Made by a program: the position numbers and the translations under genes
Notes under the pieces: generated by a model
The model's database searches: none
The model's input: the letters and a program-made list of their open reading frames with translations, nothing else
Told to the model about the DNA's origin: nothing
Part shown: piece after piece, positions 30,655-44,200 of the stretch
How positions within the stretch are numbered: position 1 is the stretch's first letter
How the letters are laid out: each line of letters opens with the position of its first letter
Origin: Trichoplax sp. H2
Taxonomy: Eukaryota; Placozoa; Uniplacotomia; Trichoplacea
NCBI GenBank assembly: GCA_003344405.1
Contig: NOWV01000074.1
Location: forward strand, 124,001-188,000
Direction of reading: 5' to 3'
Length of the DNA: 64,000 bases

Positions 30655-33600
30655 ATGAATAATACTAATCGTCATATCATCACCAAAGAACGATCATTTT
30701 CTGCCTCCAGTGTACCGCATCGAGCTGATGATAATCATGACAACAATCATGATCGTCAAGATAGAGGAGGAACTCGCGTCCACATCGATTCGTCAACTGA
30801 TGAAAAATTTACCGATAAACTATCAAATCATCGTGTGCCGGAGTTCGAAGGTGATGAAGTGGAAGTTTGGTTAGATTATCATCCTGATTTCTTACAGTCC
30901 TACTTGAATCGTAAATCAAGCAAAATAATTTTAGAAGATTTGATTAAACAAAATCACATTTTAAGTGATTCCCTAGGTGATACACCTGACGGTTCACCGT
31001 GTGGTTCATCTTGTAGTACACCAATTCAACGATTTTATCATTATGACAGTGAACGTAAATCAACTGGAACATTAAATAAAATTGTAACTACAGTCGATGG
31101 ACAGCCTAGCTTTATTAATTACCGCGATAGATCTAGAACTATGCCAACATTAAGACCACCAAGAAAGACAAGAAAAGAGCTAATGTTATTAAATGAGAAA
31201 GAATTGCTACTGGAATTAGTCAAAGATATTGCCAACGATTTAGATGTTACGTCATTATGTCATAAAATTTTACAAAATGTTAGTATATTGGTCAATGCTG
31301 ATCGCTGCTCTCTATTTCTTGTCCGTGGTCGCGGCATAGATAGATACTTAGAAGCTAAAGTGTTCGACGTAAACTGTGATTCAAGAGTAGATATTTTCGA
31401 GAAGAGAACACCTATACGTGTTCCATGGGGTTCAGGCATCGTTGGCTATACTGCTAAAACTGGCGAAATTTTAAACATCCCTGATGCTTACAAGGTATAT
31501 CCTGTAACGATTTGCAGCTGTCTCTCATTAAATGATTGCAGCTTTTGTCATACTGTATTCTGTTGTAGTCATTGTGTGCAGGAATAGTATACTAATTGTT
31601 GATATACAAACAATAATTTTAACGTGATATTCTGCTGATTGCGAAGTTACTTAGCATCTCTTATCATACAGTAAGATATTCAAAAATTTGAATTGTTTAC
31701 GGCAAGGCTATGCAGAGTGCTTTGCCCTTATACACTTCATATTGATTTTTAAGATTAGCATTATCTGGTTCGATTTTTTAACTATTGATTGTTCTTTCTT
31801 TTCATAATCCTTAAGCTAACTTATCTTTGTTGCTGTCTATCATATCTGACTTTAGGACCCACGTTTCAATAAAGGCATTGATGTCGAAACGGGATACAGA
31901 ACACGAAGTATATTATGTGTACCCATAGCCAATAACTATAATGAAATCATTGGAGTTGCGCAAGTTATCAACAAAATGACAAATAGAGAAGATCATTTCA
32001 CCAAAAGAGATGAACAGGTAATGCACTACTGTCATGGTAACCTTGGTAAAAAAACGGTAGCATTTATTTTAGAAATTCTACTGTCGTGATGACGTTTTAT
32101 TGACTGCGTCAACAGATTTTGTTGGTATATTTGATTTTAGTAGGCATTTCTATAACACTTTAAATACAATTATAAAGTTGAACACTGCACTGATGTATTT
32201 GTTAATTTAAACGGTAATAATGAATGCTGGGTCAATTTCATTTCTCTTACTATTAAGAATGAAGTATGATATCTTATGTTTATCATGCAATCAGTTTGAG
32301 CCCACCTTAATCTTTATCCACTTCTAATTACTTAACACTGTACTAGTAATAAAGTCCTTATAGTGGCTCTCACCGTAATGATATCCTTTGTTAGTGTGTT
32401 TCATAGCACAAACATTCTATCTTGGTTTTTATAGATCTTTAGTACATATTTAACATTTTGTGCTATTGGTATTCAAAATGCCGAATTATTTGAAAAAAAT
32501 GCTATGGAGATGAGAAGAAATCAAGTATGTTTATAACGCTGTTTAATATCAAACAATAGGAAAATTGAAAGGTAGTTTAAGATTTTTTGTTTCAATCATT
32601 TTGTTTAATTTATATCCTTGATACATTTCCGCAGGTATTACTAGAGTTAGCAAGAATCATATTTGAGGAGCAAAGTACTTTACCGAATATGGTTCATCAA
32701 ATATTGATCCAAACTAAGTCATTATTTTCATGCGAATACTGCTCGGTTCTAATGTTGAACAGTTCCGGCAAGGTACAACTTAACTGTACACGTAAATTTA
32801 CACGTGTATGCAGTGTAAATGCATCTGGATTAGATAATTTTAGTTTATCAGACGTAGAAATATATTATTGTTCAATTTCAGTCTGCGCTCGCTGTGATCA
32901 AGTTATAAGCACTAAATGTCTAATATTTGAAATTATTGGTAGTCTGTAACGAATACATATATTGACTTACATTACCAGGATTTTAGTCAAACCTTTGATA
33001 CTGAATCGACTGCAGTAGCTGCTAATGGAGATAAAGCTGGCGATAGGTTTGTATAATTAGACTATTTCAGTACTAGTTAATGAAAGCAAACATTGAAATT
33101 ACGTATAATTCGATAATTTATTTTCTAGTAATAATGATGTAATTACATACTGCAATTTCTAATATTATAGTTCCTCTACAATTCGCCATCTGAATTATGG
33201 TATTACACATTATGTTGCTTCCACAGGCGAGGTATGTTGATCACAATATTTGTGACGTATATAATACTAATGATGTGCTAGAGTAATTGTATTACAAAAC
33301 AACTTTGAAATTTTTTTTAATTACTATTATGATTTTGAGCTCAAATTTTCTTGATTAGTAATAATTATATCGCTACACTATTGCCTAGTTTTGAATTTTT
33401 GTAGTTGTCATACCAAGTTTTATTGCTATTTGGTAAGTATAGATATTAAATACTGAGTATGAATCAGGAATGTTAATCAATGTTATTCGTTTCTGATTAC
33501 AATAACCTTTGAAATGGAGATAGAGGGCTAGTTAAAAGAGCTAAAAAATGTATAGATGTATCTTAACGGCTTTTATTTCTTCGAACTTGAAGATGTTGAA

Positions 33601-36600
33601 TATTCGTGATGTTAGTACTGACGAAAGATTCGACCCAAGCGTAAGTTCGTTATAGTTTTTCCGATCCTCATCAATTAATCTGCTTGATATTGATTTTCTG
33701 TACTTGTTGGTAGCACTTAGCTTTGAAATTGTCATTATTGCGACTACATAACTTTTTGCCTAATAAGATATTTACTACCAGCAGTGACAAGTAGTCAGTT
33801 ATTTACTTGAATATTGTACTATATTTTCTCTAATAGCTATTAAAATCGAATCAATTGTCAAATGGCAAATCTTTTGATCTAATCTTAATTCGGTGATTTT
33901 ACAGGAAGATATTGCTACCGGTTTCAAAACTAAAACAATATTATGTGCTCCAATTAGAACAAACCAGCGATTATTAGGTGAGAATATGAAACTAAGCAGT
34001 CTTTACTGATGAAATGTATTTGAGTATCTTTGATTAGAAATAATAACAATTTCAGATTTTCACTAGTTTGTACCAAATTATTTTATACACTTAAAGGAGC
34101 AATGCAGCTAATTAATAAAAGCAATGGCAGTAATTATTTCGAAATCGAAGACGAAAACCTTTTTGAAGTATATAAATTCTTAGGATTTCAAATTTCTTAC
34201 TATCAAAATTTTTTATTTTGCTTATTAACTTTATTTGCCTATTACATTCAAGGCCTTTGCAATTTACGTTGGCATTGCAATATACAACTCCAAAATGTAT
34301 GATGACGTATGTAAAGCAATGGCGAAGCAAGCTGTTGCCTTGGAAGTAAGACTTACTTGCCTTTTTTAAATCCGTTAAAGTTAATGAATAATTTAATAGT
34401 ATAGAGATTATTTAAAATCATTTACTGGATCTGAAAAAAAATCTTTCTGTGATAGGTACTATCGTACCATGCAACTGCCTCTACTAATGAAGCTATAGCC
34501 CTTGCTGTAAGTCATTATAATATCATGGAATAATTCTGTGATGTGAACTAAGTTAAGTAAACTCTGTTAAGCATCCCGTTGTTGCATCTCCTTGCTGTTT
34601 TATAATAGACGGAGCCTATTCCACCGCCTGTAAATTATCAATTGCGTGAACTATCCTTTGATGATATGACATTGTCCGATTATGAAACTGTGAAGGCAAC
34701 GTTAAGTATGTTTAGAGATCTGCAGTTCACGACTAAAGGAGCAATGGATTATCAGGTAATGCTGTAATGTAATGTTATACATAAGTAAATATCATGTTCT
34801 AGCACGTATCATGCACTATGAGGTATACCTTAACAGATTTTATTCTTATCTTGCAGACTCTTTGTAGATGGACGTTGAGCATTAAAAAGAACTATCGCAA
34901 TGTCGCTTATCATAACTGGCGCCATGCATTTAATGTCGCGCAGACTATGTACCGTATTTTTCAGGTGATTTACTATTTTAAGAGAAGACATCTGCATGAA
35001 ACACTCACTGAGGTTATGTTCATATAGTAGATCGGTTATCGTAATATAGCTAAGGCATAATTATCCTTTCAGGCGAAAGAGTTCGGCGGTCTTCTCAATG
35101 ACTTGGAGAAATTGTCGTTGTTAGTAGCCTGTCTTTGCCATGATTTAGATCATAGGGGCACGAACAATGCGTTTCAATTGAAGTATGATTTTCGCACTTT
35201 ATGTTCGCTTATACAGTGTTTAAACTATATTCTTTCTGAATTACCTTCCTTTGGTTCAACTTAACCATTACTCAAAGCTGTGTCATTCGACGCAGCCTAT
35301 GGAATAAAATTGCAGATATTTGAAAGTCGACCATCATTATTCTTTTGTTTAGAACTCAATCAGCATTAGCGCATTTATACAGTACTTCAACTATGGAACA
35401 TCATCACTTTGATCATTGTATTATGATCCTTAATAGCGAGGTATATGGTAAATTAATGGATGATCTGATTTGGATTGTTATTGAGAGAGCTTTATATTAA
35501 TTCTTTTTCATTCTTGTTCTTAATTTGAAGGGCAATAACATCTTTGCACAGTTAACGCCATCACAGTACAGCTCAGTGATCAAAATGTTAGAACATGCTA
35601 TATTAGCAACGGATTTGGCCTTACATTTTAGGTAGACTCTTAGTTTTAACTTTAAAATTAACAAGAAATTTAATACTATATTTAGATATACGACTATACG
35701 AGTGTAAAAATTAATACGCTTTTTATATGACGTTTCTAGGCATCGTAAAGAATTTATTGGTAAGATAGCAAGTCGCTCCACAGATTGGTCAGATCCAAAT
35801 AATAGGATGCTATTAAGGTGATTATTATGATTGATTAATCTTATCCTGGCACGTCTTCTGTATATTGTGGCATAGCCGCGGTTTTACTTTGTCTGCGTTT
35901 ATTAAATGGTTAAGAAACTGTTTATAATAAGATTTCGAATCATGAGTTACTATAGAGTAAATATATAATGGTCATAATCCAATTCCTTAGACAATAATGC
36001 TTACCTATGTATAACTTATTGGGTTTTATATAGAGCAATGATGATGACAGCGTGCGATTTAGCTGCTATAACGAAGCCTTGGGAAGTTGAGCAGAGGGTA
36101 TGGACTGTAGAAGTTATTCATGAATTTATTTGAAAATTATAATGTACTTTATTATAATAAAGCTTATTTCCTATGTAGGTTGCAGAACTTGTTACAAATG
36201 AATACTTTGAACAGGGTGATTTAGAGAGAGAACAACTAAATGTTACCCCTTCTGTAAGTTATAATATTATCAATTATGATTTACTCGTAGAAGGAGGAAG
36301 TGATAATTACATTGTCTTGTTATTATAACAGGACTTGATGAATCGTGACCGCAAAGATCGTTTACCACAGATGCAAGTAGATTTTATTGATTCTATATGT
36401 GACGAATTATATAAGGTTCGTAAAAAATACACAAATACTGTATGTAGAGTTGATCCTAAATGTGATTCCTGCTTCATGACTAATACGATTGCACTGCAAT
36501 ATAGACCATAGATCAATTTTGCCGCATCTTATTTATTATATATTGTAGGCCTTCGCTGATATTTCTCCGTCATTGCGCCCGATGTACGATCGCTTAATGG

Positions 36601-36653
36601 ATAATCGTCGTGAATGGACTAATTTAATGTCACTTAGTGATAAAGACAATTAA
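30655..36653 (+). CDS. PDE11: PDE11-like cGMP/cAMP phosphodiesterase with two GAF domains (21 exons)
   Basis: Exons: 30655-31494, 31856-32017, 32435-32524, 32635-32772, 32979-33046, 33171-33231, 33593-33640, 33905-33977, 34097-34167, 34253-34345, 34456-34506, 34609-34755, 34857-34964, 35073-35182, 35353-35440, 35531-35631, 35740-35817, 36034-36097, 36179-36253, 36332-36415, 36549-36653. All phases agree and give 884 residues, close to PDE11A4 (about 930). The N-terminus has the family [18 protein letters not shown] (about 197-350) and GAF-B (about 370-540) each keep the NKxnFx3DE signature ([29 protein letters not shown]). The catalytic domain (about 600-875) has YHNWRHAFN (general-acid His633, metal His637), [11 protein letters not shown] (His673, Asp674), metal Asp784 in [12 protein letters not shown], and purine-selecting Gln837 in MQVDFID, where most relatives have Gly after MQV. 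It should hydrolyse cyclic nucleotides in the cytosol under GAF control. PDE5/6 are the nearest alternatives; the N-terminus and GAF layout favour PDE11. It converges on Sec24. Confidence 0.93.
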
Positions 36654-38229
36654 AATTGTTTTAAAACCGGACAAAATTAATTAATTAATTAATTAATTAA
36701 TTATATAGTCAATTAATCAGATTATTATCATAGATAAAAACGGAAAAATTTAGCGTCAGGCAATTTTTTTATCAGATTTCGTGTCTATTTCAATAATCGA
36801 ATGTTATTTAACTCGAATACTGGATCTTTAATTGCTTAAAGTTCTGTAATGGAGCTACTCATACTGATTATACGAGTTTTATTACTTATTCTTTAATGTT
36901 CCTTAGAACATAATCATGATACTCAGCTTTAAGGCAATTTGCAGTTATCTACTACTAGTACGCCTTCATAAAGCTGTCAATTTGGATATAGCCCGATTTT
37001 TAATGACAACAAAAAAGCAGTATTGCTATAACCTGTGTTATAGTATGTTATTTCAACGTGATCAATTATATGTATCAGTATTAAAAAAATTTATAAATTG
37101 CTTTTGAACGTATACGAATTTGAAATATTAAGGAAAAATACAATATCAATGCACTGTGCTGTGCTGTAGCTTTGACCGAATGTCAATACGTTACCATGAT
37201 TTACTATTACTAAACCAGTAAAAAAATTGATAGTAGTTTTCTTGTTTACTTCCTGCCGACTTTAGCAAATCTCTATTTATGTTAAAATTTGTAGATCGTA
37301 ATTGTTGACAATTATGCACTTAAAATTATAAATATAGACAGCGAGCGTCCATAATGTAAAGTATCTTTACGTATGAATAGAAGCCATACTTGTTTATAGC
37401 ATAGCAATAAATGCAGATCACTAGGGCCAATTTACTAGTTTTAATCACCTAGCTCGAAATTGCTACATCAACCGGATCGCATGCAGTGTTTGAAGTTGAC
37501 CATGGATTTAAAGAAGTGGTACAGTAAAATTACTGTCTAGCATGCAGGTGTAAAAATAACATTATTATTTAAGCTTAATATGTATTTAATTTTAAAGTTA
37601 ATCATTTACAGTTTCACTTAGTAGTAATTATCGTCGTTTACAATATGACATCAGTGTTTTCCATTTTTAATCGATATAAAATCTCTTGCCACAGCTTCAT
37701 CTTTCAAAGCTTTATAAACGTTTTCAACAGATTAGTTATTGGCAACATGAATGGCCTATCAACCACTACACTGCAGTATCAATTTGACAGTTTAAAATAT
37801 GTATCTTTTTCTATGATAAGATGCCTCATTGATACCTTCATCAAATAGATTCATTTATATAAAGTACATATGTCTTAAAGTATTTACGTACGTAGTTGTG
37901 TAAAATATGCGTAGGATAAAATAAAGTATTTAGATAGTTACTAGTCAAATTGCATGAATATGATACTCATTATCAAGTATAACAATAACACTTAACAAAA
38001 ATTCTATTCCATGAAACAATATTGAAAGTAATACCTATAATATCCGATAAGTTTAATGTCATGTGATCTCTAATACTGAACCAATCAAGTTATATTAATT
38101 CACTCTTTCCTGATCCACCATTCGATTATATGATTAATAATATTCCAAAAATATCGAATTGTGGCTTTATATTAGTTTTCTAACGCAACGGCTAGATTTT
38201 GGTTTCAAGCATTGATCACAGTCCCTTCA
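36654..38229. other. Convergent intergenic region between PDE11 and Sec24
   Basis: This 1.6-kb interval holds the 3' ends of two convergent genes. A TTAA microsatellite lies just after the PDE11 stop. An AATAAA at 37406-37411 (+) and an ATTAAA on the minus strand at 38052-38057 are possible poly(A) signals, both weak evidence in AT-rich DNA. The short frames at 36916-37107 and 37645-37848 show no domain. Confidence 0.5.
36675..36702. repeat. TTAA microsatellite
   Basis: About seven tandem AATT/TTAA tetramers, self-complementary, starting about 20 nt after the PDE11 stop codon and so probably in its 3' UTR. Confidence 0.9.
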
Positions 38230-41200
38230 CTATTCCAGTAGTTCACGTATTTGCTTATGCAAAAAACAGAGATAATCCACGTAAGAGGGATGATTACGGT
38301 TACGATCTTCCACAAGGAAATAATTAAACCATGGTTCCATTCTATCTTCCTCTTTGACAATAATTAGCTACAGTATATAAATGATTGAGTATCATGCACA
38401 GTCAATAATAGATAAATATACTGTATATAGTTCGGTTTGATTCACAAATCATATATGCTTGCTACTACAAAGTAAATTATATACCTTCAAACAGCGATCC
38501 TTTCTTGCTTGTATCTGTCCCATGATGTGGTGAATTTGTTCAGACAATGGATTATCTAACTTTATTATTGTATTCTAAGAGTAAAAAAACAATGTGTTCA
38601 GGTAAGTATTCTATTTGAAAAGGAACTAGGAAAATGCAGTCTAAAAAGCATACGATGGATTCCGGCTGCAACTCAGCAAAAGAAGGAATTCCAAAGACAT
38701 TCATAAGCCAATTCGTGTCGATTTTACTACCAATCCACAAAAATAGCACTAGACCATTGTCTAAAATAATTGTTTTTTTAAATGATTTAGCTGGCATGTA
38801 TAGATTATGAAAAATAAATCTACTTAATACTAACCTAAGAAGTATGCACCATTCTTTTCCAGTTTATCTCGAGTACAACGGATAGGAGAGGGCTCGTTGC
38901 TGCTCTCTAAGTTTAAGTTGTGCTACATGATCAAAATAATTTGTTGATTATAAACGTGAAACTATTACAAGGGCTCTCATAAATCGACAGTACCAATGGC
39001 AGAACACGAGGATATAAGGACGTCAATAGAGATTCCAATTTCATACTATTCATTAAATGTCGTAGCCAACTTTTATCATCAATCGAGATCTCCACCCCTT
39101 AGATTAAATGAATCGTATTACGCTTACAGATACGAGTAACAGCGTCATTTAGGACAATTTTCTTACCTCTCATTAAGTCACTATTTAGAAAGCTATTGAT
39201 AAAAACTGGCAAAAGCTTCAAGCATTCTGGTAAAATTAACTGCGTATAATAAATTACAAATTTTAGATTCGAAGAGTTTCGCTTAAGTAGTAAAGATATC
39301 CTTGCAACTTTGCAAATAGATATACCTGGCCAGGAGGCGATCCTGTTGAACAGTGCTTCCTATATGAGGCTAAAGCTTGTGCACATTGTGACGTTATTTC
39401 TTCTCTGATATTCTTTGGAGAATTTAATGGCAGATTGTAGGCGGCTGATCAATGTAAATCATTAGTTAAAAGTCAATATTTGCTAGCACAACTTTAGTTA
39501 GCTCTATGATTACGATTACAATTAACTTGTAACTTTTAACAGAAATTATTTTACCTATCTTCGTGAAAGTACTGAGAACAGTTTCTAGGTCACAACTTTT
39601 ATAGACGTCTTGCACTGTAGCTCCAACGGAAAATGAAATATTGTGTATCCTTAGCCTTCTTTCACCGTTAATGCTGGTATATAAGAGAGCAACCTGTGGA
39701 CGACAAGTATAGTAATTAATACAAGTATCCACGACATAATTAAGAACATTGATATTCTTAAAGTGGATAAGAAAATAGTGGTGAAAGAATATTTCCTTTA
39801 GTAAGATTTTAGAAGCATCTTAAAGAATTAAGGAGCCGAAAATTAACCTGCAAATGTACAAGACGGTTCTCTTCCAGTTTGTCGTCATGCTTTATTATTA
39901 TGTTGAAAGACTATAAAAGTAAGACCGTCGAGCAGTTTCTTAATTTTAGTGTTTGGCATGAAATATAGTAATGCACCTTTAAACATGATACTAATCTACC
40001 TTGCTAGAATCTACAGTAGCCAATTCGATATCTGTCACGTTTTCCATATGAAAATTTCCATAGAAATCTGTTGGACGGATGCCTAATTGGGAAAAGTCAT
40101 CATGATTAACAACTCATTTGTCCTTCGATACAGTCAACTGGCGAATCTAAACTTGCCTGCACTCGTTCGCAATCTCATTATCGCATCAAAACCAACAGCA
40201 CGGTTAAGGTTTGCTGAGAGGTCTGAACAAAATCGTGCACCATCTTGAGCAGCCTAAAAATTGGCCAATACATTATAAAGATTAACATTCTGGTACAAGT
40301 TAAAATTTCAGAAACCACGTATGCATCGCACCTTGAAATGACTGTATTTGTATATCGAACCACCAGTAACAGAACTGAGACATCCGATTGTGGCAACATC
40401 AGTGTATCCATTAGGAAACAGAAATAGGTCTACACCAACACCATGCTTTACGCATTCTTTAGCCAAATTCTTGTAGAAAGGAATTTGTGGCTGAAGTAAA
40501 TTCTATAAGGGCAAGAGTCATTTAGATAGAGTATTTGCAACAGTTACAGTAACGATATCGTCGCATTAACGAGGCTTACTTTTTCCTTATCAGTTCCCAA
40601 CGATTTCCGATCATCTCTATTCTTTAATCTACCCGGTGCTTCTGCGGTGGGTAATGAGGTATTAAATAGAAAGACTTTACCACAGCGTTCCGCTTCCTTT
40701 ATTCCATAATTCAAAGAAACTGATAAGAAAAATAAGCTATATCAAAAATGATACAAGTAAAAAGAACAACCTTTAAGGCAAGGAAGCCAGCTTTCACCGC
40801 TTGCCCAAGGACTGTTTCTGTATGACGAGAATTTTGAAACATTGCCGGTATTTGCTCTGCCACGCTATAGATAAATCGAATGGATTATTTGGATGTGCAT
40901 TTTCTTCAATAAGTCTACTAACGTTGCTAGCAATTCGTATGAGAATCTAACCTTTGCAACATTGACTTGGCTTCCGCAGGTTTTACAAAGAATCCGTCAA
41001 GGAGCGGTATGAAAACATCCTCTGTGTCAGCTACCACGAGCATCTGGGGTGTAACTAGACTATCCTAGAATAAAGAAGTTCGACGAGAATATTTACAAAT
41101 CGCTAGCAATAACTTAAACAGAAAAAAGACTCACTTTTAAGTTATAAAACTGTATTGATTTGTCGTATGTTATAATTCCCACACGAATGTCGGAGTCCTC

Positions 41201-44200
41201 GGCACCATCAACACTAAATGTTATACACAGTTAAATATTAATAATTATCGGTACAATAGAATAGCAGTAATAGGAATATTAACGTAACCAACATAGCTCA
41301 CAAGTGACACTTACCGAGGTAGATTATCCAAAAGGGGTAACAATGACCTACATAATAGGTTAACCATACCAGATTGGATACTATTGTATGAAACATCGAT
41401 TACAAACACATATGCAGGGGTTTCTGGAAATTTGTTATTCTAAAAGACATTTACAAGCATTAATATTAGTCTCCAGTTTTATTGCTATAGAACGTATAAA
41501 ATATGGCACGGATAAATCACTTACGCGACAGTAATCTTGATTGACAATGAATTCATAGGAAGGAAAATTCAATTCGGGTCTCATATCTTTATCAGCCCGA
41601 ATACCACGATGATCAACGTTGCAAAAATATTCTTGAGGAACTAGTAATATTATGAAAGTACTTCAGTTACCAAGAAGTTAAAGTCGTTAGTAATAGAGAT
41701 TTTTAAGCAGAAACGGAGTAGCAAGTTACCGTCAGTGTGACCATTGCAAAGATTACATAAAAATCTTTGCCCATTATTGATAAAATACATGAACGGATTC
41801 ATGTATGCTCGGCACCGATTACATCTAACAGGTCCATGAGGTAAAGTATTGACGATTGGTAGCTGATGCTATTGAAATTAGTTGTTGGGTACATTATAAT
41901 TAGCAGCAGTGACTACAGTCTAAAGAGACGCTCGAATGTGATAAATAGTTAGTTACCTGATCTTGAGGAGGAATTTTGTTCAGAGGTTGGATACATACAG
42001 ATAGTGGAAGCTTAGTGTCTTTCATTACTCCAGAAGAAATTGGAATGTTGTACATACTACTACGTAGAAATCGTGGACTACAATTCACTGAAATTTAAAC
42101 AAAACACAGATTCTTGTTAACAGATTCGAAACAGAGGCTAGTTTATTGCAATTTCGTGTATGAGAGCAGATTTATTACTTCGCAGTGATGTACTACAAGA
42201 TGGAAATCCTCTGACTTTCGAAACTACAATATATGATGCAAGGATAATAGTAGCTACGTTTTACATTAACGAACCGGCTATATTTTCATTTATTATTACA
42301 TGAAAAGCTACTATAGAAAAGTCTATCAGCGACATCAAATGATAAAATCTATCAATATAGGCGTGTATATTGCTTACCTGCTTCCTTAACTGAATAATTC
42401 ATCATAACCGGAGGTGGCGAAACACCATTAACATGCGTTTGAAATTCTGTACGAGCGTTCTTCAGTTCGTCAATCTTTGAAAATTACGACAGAGTTATAA
42501 TATTTCTGGGTAACTTATTAGTATAGAATTTAAAAATAGATACACACCGGATTTGGCATAGCATCAGGATTAATTGCACTCTTTTGAGGGCCACGCTGCT
42601 GAGGATACTGTTGTGAAGTTGGCGACGGCATGCCACGCTGGCCAAATCCTCCAGCTGGTGTTCCAGACGTCGGAGGCATTAATGGACGATTTGGTGTTTG
42701 TGACTGCATTGGTGGTGGAAAAGTAGCTAAGCCACCTTTGGATTGTTGTTGAGGTTGCGTCAGCGGTCCTTGAGGTGAAAATTGTTGCCTTTGCGATGAA
42801 GCTAATCCATGGGGTGGGGGTGGCAATTGCTGACCTTGTGGTAACGGCGGAGTTTGCTGTGATGAAGGCTGAAATTGTTGTCCTCTACCGGGAGGTAGCA
42901 TCTGCTGTCCTTGGGATGAAGGTGGAAGTTGCTGTCCTTGTGATAAGGGAGGATACTGTTGTCCCCGGCCGGGAGGTAGCATCTGCTGTCCTTGAGCTGA
43001 GGGAGGATATTTTTGTCCTTTGCTTGGAGGTAGTAATGGCTGTCCTTGAGATGAAGGCGGGTATTGTTGTCCTTGTGAGGAAGACGGATACTGTTGTCCT
43101 CTGCCTGGAGGCAGTAGCTGCTCTCCTTGCGATGAAGGAGGAAATTGTTGACCTGTAGTAGGTGGCATTTGAAGTCCTTGAGATACTGGCGGAAATTGCT
43201 GCCCCGTGCTGGAAGGTGGCATTTGAAATCCTTGAGACGATGGTGGAAATTGCTGTCCCGTGCTGGAAGGTGGCATTTGAAATCCTTGAGACGATGGTGG
43301 AAATTGCTGCCCCGTGCTGGAAGGTGGCATTTGAAGTCCTTGGGATGATGCTGGAAATTGCTGTCCCGTGCTGGAAGGTGGCATTGGAAGTCCTTGGGAT
43401 GACGCTGGAAATTGCTGCCCAATGCTGGAAGGTGGCATTTGTTGACCAGGCATGGCAAACTGTCGATTGTGTGGTGGTGGCTGTTGTGCATGAGTAGCTG
43501 TCTGCTGATCTGAAACAGCAAATAGTTGCGGCGAACGAGAATCATTGGTGGATTGAGGTGGCGGTAAATTATTCGGCTGCTCATTCTGGGGCTGGGTAGG
43601 AAACGGTTGTCCTTGGTTATTGAATTGAACCGGAGATACACTGCCAGGTGTGTTACTCTATAATGTAAATTGTAAATGATAAAAATTTATATAAATGAAT
43701 GGGCAACAAATTTCAATTTCGTTGTATCATCTAAAACAAATCTTAATATCGCCTACTGTTACAGATTATACCTGTCTTGGAGCCAGATCTTGGGATTTAG
43801 GGTACACTCTTTTCGTGCCAACAACTCCTGCACGGGTTCCCTCCTAGTATTATAGACAAATGATAACGTCTTAAAATAGGTAAATTGTACCATTTATAAC
43901 GGCAATTGATCGCACTACCTGATCTTTGATGGAAATCTGATCGATATCATGAGATAAAGAGCCAACAGATGAACTGTCATCATGATCAGTCGAACGAGGT
44001 GTTACAGAGGTACTATCCTGAATCCTTGCATCCTCATTGCTGGCTGATATCCGTTGAAAATCTTCAGCCCCACTTTGTGAAGGAGCCTGCAGACTGTTAT
44101 CTAAGTTATTAAAGTAGTCGGCACCAGAAAGTTCTTCTTGATTTTTTTGCGGAGGTGCACTAGTAGCTTTTCCGGCATTAGCCTGTGGAGGCTTAAGAGG

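Noticed and set aside
38835-38906. Alternative start of Sec24 exon 21 at 38906 (acceptor CTTAG)
   Set aside because: Joining it to the nearest compatible donor creates a stop codon. The acceptor at 38922 gives an in-phase join and the expected family sequence.
40580-40719. Longer version of Sec24 exon 12 starting at 40719
   Set aside because: It adds seven residues absent from the family. The acceptor at 40696 matches the conserved [14 protein letters not shown] spacing.
42775-43497. Long plus-strand frames (and a second minus-strand frame) across the Sec24 repeat
   Set aside because: A 54-bp repeat lacking stops in one frame tends to stay open in others. These frames show only repeat-derived strings, while the Sec24 frame has family continuity on both sides.
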